A DNA stretch of 64,000 nucleotides, taken from positions 248,001 to 312,000 of the forward strand of contig OY723293.1 of NCBI GenBank assembly GCA_963210315.1. The letters run 5' to 3'. The translations under genes and the position numbers were made by a program. This document shows positions 59,401 to 64,000 of this stretch, piece by piece (within the stretch, counting starts at the first letter, position 1; each line of letters opens with the position of its first letter). Under the pieces are notes generated by a model. That model worked only from the letters and a program-made list of their open reading frames with translations, was not told the origin of the DNA and ran no database searches. This stretch comes from Rhynchopus euleeides. Taxonomy: Eukaryota > Euglenozoa > Diplonemea > Diplonemida > Diplonemidae.

Positions 59401-60423
59401 GAACCACCGCTTGCGGGGGCGAGAGCTTCGCTTCGTCGGGATGTGTTTGGCTGCGACCGTGCGTACCAGTCCCAGCCACTTGTGGAAGGATTCATTCGGG
59501 TCATTCCACTTCGTCACTTTGCGTGACAGCCGTTCCAGCTCCTCAGTGAATGCGGGCCAGTCTGCCGCTGCCCAGTTCCATAGTTGGCGGGCTTTGGCTG
59601 CCGGGTGTGTGGCTGCAGCTGGCGTTCGTGCAAAGGGGACGGTGTATTGTATGGCGAAGTGATCGGACTGCCACTGGTCTAGGGTATTCCAGGTGACCTC
59701 CCCCAGCTCGTAGTGGGCGAAGACAATGTCCGGCGAGGACTTGGAGTCGCGGCGCATGCGTGTGGGGTGGTCAGGGTCGTTGCACAGCGACATGCCGTTG
59801 AGGAGGGACCAGTGGTACAGGTCTGTTCCCTTGTCGTCGCAGCGCGCATGTTTATCCCAGGCACGGTTGTGGATGTTGAAGTCGCCGGCGATGATGGACT
59901 CCGGCGTGTGTGGTAGCAGGGATGTAGAGAAGTCGTCGCGGCGTGGGTCGTTGCTAGTGCCGACTCCCGAGGGGCGGTATACATTGGTGAAGGTGATAGC
60001 GCTTTCCGGCCCCGTGACGCGCACCGTGAGGGTCTCGGTCACACTGGCGTTTGGTGCGGTGGCAATAAGAGTCGCGTGTAGGTCCTCCCGCACTAGGGTT
60101 GCGATCCCGCCTCCGGAGGTGAGCGTCCCCTTACAGCGCTTCTGGGTGCGGCGTCGGAGAAAGACGGAGTAGCCCGGGAACTTGGGGTCCCCCCCCTGTG
60201 CTGCTCGGAGTTCCTGCAGATGCACTACGTCATACCGCTGGGTTGCGAGGTGGTGCTGGAGCTCCGCCCTTTTTGCCTCGGTGAGTCCGTTGCAGTTCCA
60301 GGTCAGGCACTTGAGGTGCTGCGCCGGGCCAGGGTTCTGCTCGATGTCACCCGCCCTGAGGAGGAGGTCACGCCCGGTCTCGTAGATGTGGCGCTGCAGG
60401 CCTGGAGATGGCGGGCCTCCCTG
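56458..60423 (-). CDS. Retrotransposon ORF2: 2A motif, APE endonuclease, reverse transcriptase, RNase H
   Basis: 1,321 sense codons from the codon after ORF1's UGA to the TGA at 56458; a GTG at 60225 begins the part after the first 66 codons. Order: 2A motif (residues 25-33); endonuclease/exonuclease/phosphatase domain beginning LKCLTWNCNGLT (about 37-260) and ending with SPDIVFAH and SDHFAIQY; reverse transcriptase with PGPDDLNNELL, FADD (about 726) and GVPQGTVLSP; RNase H with YTDGS (about 1028), a Glu helix, LTDSQSA and HVGVAGNELAD (about 1150); C-terminal Cys/His knuckle (CQPC...H...C, about 1250-1275). It nicks target DNA, copies the element RNA and removes template RNA. No in-frame ATG is seen between the UGA and the endonuclease start, so how translation reaches this frame is open. 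Confidence 0.92.
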   Translation of the reverse strand, partial: QGGPPSPGLQRHIYETGRDLLLRAGDIEQNPGPAQHLKCLTWNCNGLTEAKRAELQHHLATQRYDVVHLQELRAAQGGDPKFPGYSVFLRRRTQKRCKGTLTSGGGIATLVREDLHATLIATAPNASVTETLTVRVTGPESAITFTNVYRPSGVGTSNDPRRDDFSTSLLPHTPESIIAGDFNIHNRAWDKHARCDDKGTDLYHWSLLNGMSLCNDPDHPTRMRRDSKSSPDIVFAHYELGEVTWNTLDQWQSDHFAIQYTVPFARTPAAATHPAAKARQLWNWAAADWPAFTEELERLSRKVTKWNDPNESFHKWLGLVRTVAAKHIPTKRSSRPRKRWFTSKVKRAIRARNEESRRHAQTAHLSQDDYDKLDKLTTDATNAVLEAKRTTWETRCQAASTSSDLGATFRLVRELDGRKIQQAAFPLVDGGVPVTDPKAKADLLCSHYAKISEGSDQQPQAAHTPQHANDQTPPELSAAEDDFSKEELNAALSELQERKSPGPDDLNNELLMHLGPQARQGLLHVLNLSWNSSILPDAWTRAVIIPILKPGKPATAASSYRPIALTSTACKVLEKMVKRRMEQLMLDDAYPQVEGHCANQAGFQRLRSTTDQLAYITQTATDALSSGKAAVTLYFDLEKAFDKVSKHAVINSVRRKGFPPKFTRWLHNYLSNRRAAAQVHGVRSDYYDFNNGVPQGTVLSPLLFNCVMDDVSRAITASPNIHPAVFADDIAVLVVGDNYTEALSTAQGVISTLAAEIPLHGLQLSPSKCCYTLMGTTPAALGEHRRMELPDGTPLQHESTAKYLGVYIDACHTMTDHVDHVVTTCMRRLSILRMLAGTDWGSSGDTLRQAYLTYVYPILMYAASVYTPGLSTKNLKRLRDVHRMAALIITGCMKNTSTAKLLWESHLRDLDLDFKVAVCTDHERFRRVPHSPGYRAQLNTGNTGGSWLHQARSLVKSSKVDGRTPLLAPLHAAHPIPPWEWNLVLPRVHILATLPGLTAPKAATPKDTLRDLAEQTIQALPTCAWHVYTDGSVSNSTSRQQQGGAGAAVYSMPEGRLRNKLAWPAGLRCISYQAELVAIRESLAHLCTLVSPGETIAILTDSQSALNALLSGPQRARGSTEWDIWRWLNELAQTHDVTTHLRYIPSHVGVAGNELADKQAQIGAFRPQMEPVSLASARVVLRRHIYNDATVPRTDSVYAYRSGIGETRLQRPDLRMEGLTRLGETTIRRLRADHHRLVYDHDIPGTAQPPCQPCLKHAPGHPPPGVSLKHLFFGCPATASARHHLTATNVHNLLLHNCKEALRYLAEAGVTEHGEKDYLNA
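60325..60351 (-). other. 2A-like ribosome-skipping motif (GDIEQNPGP)
   Basis: The codons GGT GAC ATC GAG CAG AAC CCT GGC CCG spell GDIEQNPGP, an exact match to the 2A consensus D-(V/I)-E-x-N-P-G-P, preceded by the usual Leu-rich helix (RDLLLRA). The skip would fall between the last Gly and Pro, leaving Pro at the start of the endonuclease protein. 2A motifs near the N-terminus of non-LTR retrotransposon proteins are known, for example in trypanosome L1Tc. Confidence 0.92.
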
Positions 60424-60426
60424 TCA
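60421..60426 (-). other. In-frame UGA junction between ORF1 and ORF2
   Basis: ORF1 ends GTC CTC TTC AAC TGA, and the very next codon CAG opens ORF2 in the same frame with no further stop until 56458. The base after the stop is C, which favours readthrough of UGA in many eukaryotes. TGA is used as a normal stop elsewhere in this window (33010), so it is not simply reassigned. Confidence 0.9.
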
Positions 60427-62169
60427 GTTGAAGAGGACCTCTTCGCACTGACGTTTGTGCAACCGCTCCTTCGGGTGCTTTGTGCGCAGGGTTGCGGTCC
60501 GGGACGGAGAGAGTGCCCGGCTCTTCTTCTTGGGGGTTAGCCCCGTGTGGGTTCTGGCCGGGGAGGCGGACTTCGGGGGTGAGCCCTTGGTCCCCCGGTT
60601 TGGGGTGGTGGCGGCCGGCTCGGTCTTTCGGGAGGGGGAGCTGGTGCCCGGCTTGGTGGTCTTCTTCGGTTTTGACTGCGGATGTGCTGCCGCCTCCAGG
60701 TGCTGCAGGCGGGCCTGCATTGCCTGCAGGGCGGCCGCGAACTGTCTCTCCTGGTTCGCGGCCCGCTCCTCTGCAGCGGCTGCCCGCCGCTCTGCCTCGG
60801 CAGCACGCTGTTCCGCCTGCTCGAGGAGGGCTTGCACCCTGGCGAGGTTGGTGGCGGCGGCGGCGGCTGCTGCTGCGGCGGCGGCGGCGGGGTCGGTGGT
60901 AGTGGTGGTGGCGTGGGGGGGGCCGCTGTCCTTCATCTCAGCGTCGGTCGTGGCCCCCTTCTTCTTCGTCTTCTTCTTTGTCTTCTTACTCGCCAGCTCA
61001 CTCCCCGGCACTCCTCCCTTCGGCTGCTCCGGTGCTGCGGGTGGTGGGGTCGGCTCCGGTGGGGGCTTGGTGCGCTTTGGCCTCCGCCGGCGGGGGAAGA
61101 GCCCCAAGTCCTCGGGTTCGCGGTACCGCCGCAACACCAGGTAGGTGTTGTTGTCGACGCAGTACGCGCCGAGTTTCTGGGGGGTGGTGGGGGCGCGCAG
61201 CAGGACTGCCCGCCCGTTCGGCACCCTGGTTGATGCCAGGATGCGCGCCTGCCAGCCCATCTCCTCCAGCAGGTCCCGGGTGCAGCGGGCGGTGTACTCC
61301 GGGGGCAGCCCCTCCAGCACATATTTCCCCTGCAGGGGGGTTGCAGCTTCGTCGCCGACGACTGCTGCCGTGGCGTGGTGCCCGGCGGTGTTCGGCACTG
61401 CGATGCCGAGGCCGCCCTTGACAAGGACGACCCTTCCGCTCAGCCGGCTCGCCTTCTCCTGTGCCTGCTGGATGGTGGTGTCGGGCGGCAGGCGCACGAC
61501 TGTGTCGGGGTGTGTGGTGGTGTGGAAGTGGGGGCGGCAGAAGATGTCGCTCTCGCCGCTCGCACGCAGCAGGTCCTTGACCTGTCGACTGTCCACACCC
61601 ACCTTGAAGCGGCGGGCCCAGGTGGTGCCGGTCATCGCGATGACCGCGTCCGGCTCCGCGCCGTGGGCCCGCAGCCAGGTGCGGATGTGTGTGTGTGTGA
61701 GGGGGGTGGCTGGCGGTGCTTCCATCACCACCCACTCCCGGCTGCCCTTGGGGGCTTTCAGGCCCGGGCTGCTGCTGGCCCCGTAGTGTACGGGGTCACT
61801 GTGGAGCTGCAGCAGGTGCCGCCGCAGCCCCCGGGTCTCGCCGTCGCGCTCGACCAGGAGGGAGAGGACGCGGCTGCGCCCCTTCCCCCCCTCCGTCGCC
61901 TCGACGGTCAGGATTGCCGCCGGTCCCGGCGGCGGGTGCTCCCTGCACCTCGCGATCAGGCGCTGTGCGTCGCCTTTGGCGCACAGCATTACGCCGCCCT
62001 TGGCGGCCAGCTCGTCGGTTGAGTGCCTGACGTCGGCACTCCACTCCTTTTCCCTCAGCACCCACTTGTGCCTCTTCCCTGCAGCTTCGCTCGGCGCCGG
62101 CTTAGCCGACGCCTCCCCAGGGAACCCCGTCGAGGAGGGGTGCAGGGGGACAGAGGCAGCGTGGGACAT
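60424..62169 (-). CDS. Retrotransposon ORF1 protein (basic, coiled coil)
   Basis: 581 aa from the ATG at 62169 to a TGA at 60426-60424. The N-terminal ~340 residues look globular; I recognise no domain there. A basic Lys/Pro stretch (about 355-415, with KKTKKKTKKK) follows, then an Ala run, then a heptad-like Glu/Ala/Arg coiled coil (LLEQAEQRAAEAERRAAAAE region, about 445-495), and a Ser/Thr/Lys/Pro-rich tail. ORF1 proteins of non-LTR elements are usually RNA-binding chaperones that multimerise through coiled coils, and that role is inferred here. The stop codon is in the same frame as ORF2 and is followed directly by CAG GGA. Confidence 0.85.
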   Translation of the reverse strand: MSHAASVPLHPSSTGFPGEASAKPAPSEAAGKRHKWVLREKEWSADVRHSTDELAAKGGVMLCAKGDAQRLIARCREHPPPGPAAILTVEATEGGKGRSRVLSLLVERDGETRGLRRHLLQLHSDPVHYGASSSPGLKAPKGSREWVVMEAPPATPLTHTHIRTWLRAHGAEPDAVIAMTGTTWARRFKVGVDSRQVKDLLRASGESDIFCRPHFHTTTHPDTVVRLPPDTTIQQAQEKASRLSGRVVLVKGGLGIAVPNTAGHHATAAVVGDEAATPLQGKYVLEGLPPEYTARCTRDLLEEMGWQARILASTRVPNGRAVLLRAPTTPQKLGAYCVDNNTYLVLRRYREPEDLGLFPRRRRPKRTKPPPEPTPPPAAPEQPKGGVPGSELASKKTKKKTKKKGATTDAEMKDSGPPHATTTTTDPAAAAAAAAAAAATNLARVQALLEQAEQRAAEAERRAAAAEERAANQERQFAAALQAMQARLQHLEAAAHPQSKPKKTTKPGTSSPSRKTEPAATTPNRGTKGSPPKSASPARTHTGLTPKKKSRALSPSRTATLRTKHPKERLHKRQCEEVLFN

Positions 62170-62221
62170 TGTGTGTGTGATGTGTCAGTTGTGTTCCCCC
62201 AATGAAGTACAGAAACTGTAG

Positions 62222-62290
62222 CTTAAGAAATCGTTGGTTCTTAAGCTTCTTAAGCTTCTTAAGCTTCTTAAGCTTAAGAAATCGTTGGTT
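62222..62290. repeat. CTTAAGCTT array flanked by an 18-bp direct repeat
   Basis: CTTAAGAAATCGTTGGTT occurs at 62222-62239 and 62273-62290, separated by CTTAAG/CTTCTTAAG repeats. It lies just upstream of ORF1 and may be part of the element's 5' end or its insertion site. Confidence 0.85.
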
Positions 62291-62291
62291 A

Positions 62292-64000
62292 ACTTCGTTC
62301 CCGTCCCCTCACGTTGTGCGCTACGTCGTTGTAGCGTTGGCTCACTCTGCCTTTTGTTTGCCCAAAATTGCTGCGCCCACCCCGCTACCTGGAACACCTT
62401 TTTGAGACTGGTGCCGTCATCCTTTTGCTGGACGATTGACACCCTGTCCAGCGCATGTCGCGAACGCGGCAAATAGCTTTATCGTACCGAAAGTACAACC
62501 TCCTGTCCGAGTACATAACATTCTGAGCGCCTTCTTGCAGACCCCCACCCAGATTATGCAACACTAGTTGTGTCGTCGTCTCGAGCCTCACACACAGCGT
62601 CCTCCTCTCGCCGGCTCTCATCAGGTATGGCGCGAGAACAGGGGATGTAGGTACACGGCAAAAGGGGTTACAGGAAGATAGGCAACAGGCTACAAGACAA
62701 CATCGATGAAACCTCCTCATGACTACTAAAAAGCACAAGCTAGGTACGGAAGGAGTCCGCACAGCCTGCTCAAAGCTTGTACGCATGGTTCGGGTCGGCA
62801 TTGCGTGCATGCACATGTGATTTCTGTGTCTGAAGCTGCATCTCGAATCCAGTCTCGATGGCCTACGAGCAAGAGCATGTGTAGAATGATTAGAAGGAAA
62901 AAGTGCGAGTGGGGGAGGGGGGGGGGGGTATTGAATCGAAGTAGAAGGAAGCATAAGGATGATCTCCCTTCACTCGTTATGCAGGTTGTGGGGGGAGGGG
63001 GGGGGGGTGACGTGTAAGATGAGTTCGTGTGTGTTGCTCCTGGCCAGGAAACCTCAATAACCAGTGAGTCAAAAACACGGCAGCTATGCAAAAAGGGGGG
63101 GGGGGGGGGGTTTGCTGATGCCCAATGCGCTACCTGTCCGGGCCTGGCGACAAACAAAGCGTCATGACCTGCCTGACGAGTGGAGGGGTGCTTTCTGACT
63201 ACCCTGGTTCTTTCTGTGCGTCGAAGTGATTCGTGTCCGCATAAAATTTATCTGTGAAATCAAACACATCTCAGTCACATTGCAACGCACATTCGGATGA
63301 AGTATTTTGGAGATGTTGTGGTGATATATACGCGCACACACGGGCAATAACCACACAGAGGTATTTTTACGGGATGGCGAGGCCCAGGGTGCAGGGAATG
63401 CTCACAGGGAGGAAATGTCAGAAGGAGAGACGACAACGACCTTCGGTTATGATGTATTGCATCGCCCCCCAGACCCCCCTGTGGCGGATGTCTGCACATG
63501 GGGCGCTTCGCTCATAAGCAAGGCTTTTAGTGCCTTCTCGGGGTATTATTTTGCCTTGTGGCGTCACGTTGAGCAGGAGTCGGATAGCGGGCCCGGTTTC
63601 TCACGGTGTGCCCTCGGGGCCACTCTGCGATGCCAGCACGATAACCTAACCTGCAATACGTATTCTTTTCGTTCAGCGTTTAGAACATTTGGGATGCGTG
63701 CGGGTCGTGGTGGGGTCATTATGGGGTGCATATCGACACCCCTACTGGGAAACACAATTGGGTGAAAGTACCCCCCCCCCCCCCCCTGGGCCAGCCCCGT
63801 TTACAGTCCCCCGGTTAAGCCATGGAGTGCAGCTTCACTGGGGGAGGTTAGGTTGCCGGTGAGTAGCCAAGGAGAGGCGACCTGCACCCGAGAAATTGTA
63901 TAGTGTGCGATACGATAGGCCAGCCCCCCCTGGGACCTTGAAAGGATTGCACACTGAACTCCTCCACCCCCCCCTCCCTCCTCCAGTGCCTGCAGGGTGG
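62292..64000. other. No supported gene
   Basis: Contains the second copy of the short dispersed repeat (62929-62985), G runs near 62920, 63000 and 63097-63110, and a C run at 63769-63786. The frame at 63415-63765 (+) is open but shows no recognisable family. A short GCCCCCCAGACCCCCC word at about 63464 resembles, inverted, the hairpin module of 40.5 and 44.5 kb. Confidence 0.5.
62929..62985. repeat. Short dispersed repeat shared with 46018-46075, copy 2
   Basis: Core GGATGATCTCCCTTCACTCG, then TTATGCAGG, preceded by TTGAATCGAAGTAGAAGGAA. G runs flank both sides, as in copy 1. Confidence 0.85.

Larger units (their letters stand above)
56078..62291 (-). mobile_element. Non-LTR retrotransposon (APE endonuclease, RT, RNase H; ingi/I-like architecture)
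   Basis: Read on the minus strand: a 5' untranslated region of uncertain start (drawn to the CTTAAG array at about 62222-62291), ORF1 (62169-60424), ORF2 (60423-56458), a ~370-nt 3' untranslated region containing a C18 run, and a terminal A10 at 56087-56078. The domain order endonuclease, reverse transcriptase, RNase H, zinc knuckle is that of ingi, L1Tc and I-type elements. Both ORFs are open, so this copy could be young. I did not find a target-site duplication, and the 5' end is not fixed. Confidence 0.85.

Overview
This window looks like nuclear DNA of a GC-rich unicellular eukaryote (a flagellated protist). Four things point that way. The genes have spliceosomal introns whose two flanking frames join cleanly. 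One gene spans more than 25 kb and encodes a secreted, multi-domain adhesin-like surface protein. One gene carries a SPATA4-type calponin-homology domain, a family linked to cilia. There is also a complete-looking non-LTR retrotransposon. I cannot name the species. Intergenic DNA is full of G or C homopolymers, GT-rich microsatellites, foldback elements and diverged repeats.

Layout. 1-25.8 kb: the giant surface-protein gene on the minus strand, whose 3' end is off the left edge. 26-28 kb: a (GGGGT)22 tract and a 1.15-kb element with long terminal inverted repeats. 28-37.8 kb: a cluster of ordinary genes, all on the minus strand: a four-exon FHA-domain protein, an intronless carboxylesterase, a two-exon CH-domain/helical-repeat protein, a doubtful small gene and an ADAT2-like tRNA adenosine deaminase. 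38.6-44.8 kb: repeats, including a 1.6-kb element with AT-rich inverted ends, a family with GGGGGGC/GCCCCCC hairpins, a GTCGAC array and a 579-bp almost pure AT palindrome. 45.2-47.5 kb: a PDZ-domain gene and a gene fragment inside inverted and direct repeats. 47.7-52 kb: a mosaic of direct repeats and gene scraps, one resembling a class III nucleotidyl cyclase. 52.9-55 kb: a minisatellite with higher-order periodicity. 56.1-62.3 kb: the retrotransposon. 62.3-64 kb: no gene seen.

Introns. The introns I reconstructed nearly all start GTATGG (the rest GTATGC or GTATGT), and most end CACAG or GACAG. Every gene or gene fragment I can support is on the minus strand.

Most unusual signal. In the retrotransposon, ORF1 and ORF2 share one reading frame and are separated by a single UGA. 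About 25 codons after that stop lies a 2A-type ribosome-skipping motif (GDIEQNPGP), just before the endonuclease domain. This suggests a two-step strategy: stop-codon readthrough or restart, then co-translational separation of the endonuclease/reverse transcriptase/RNase H protein.
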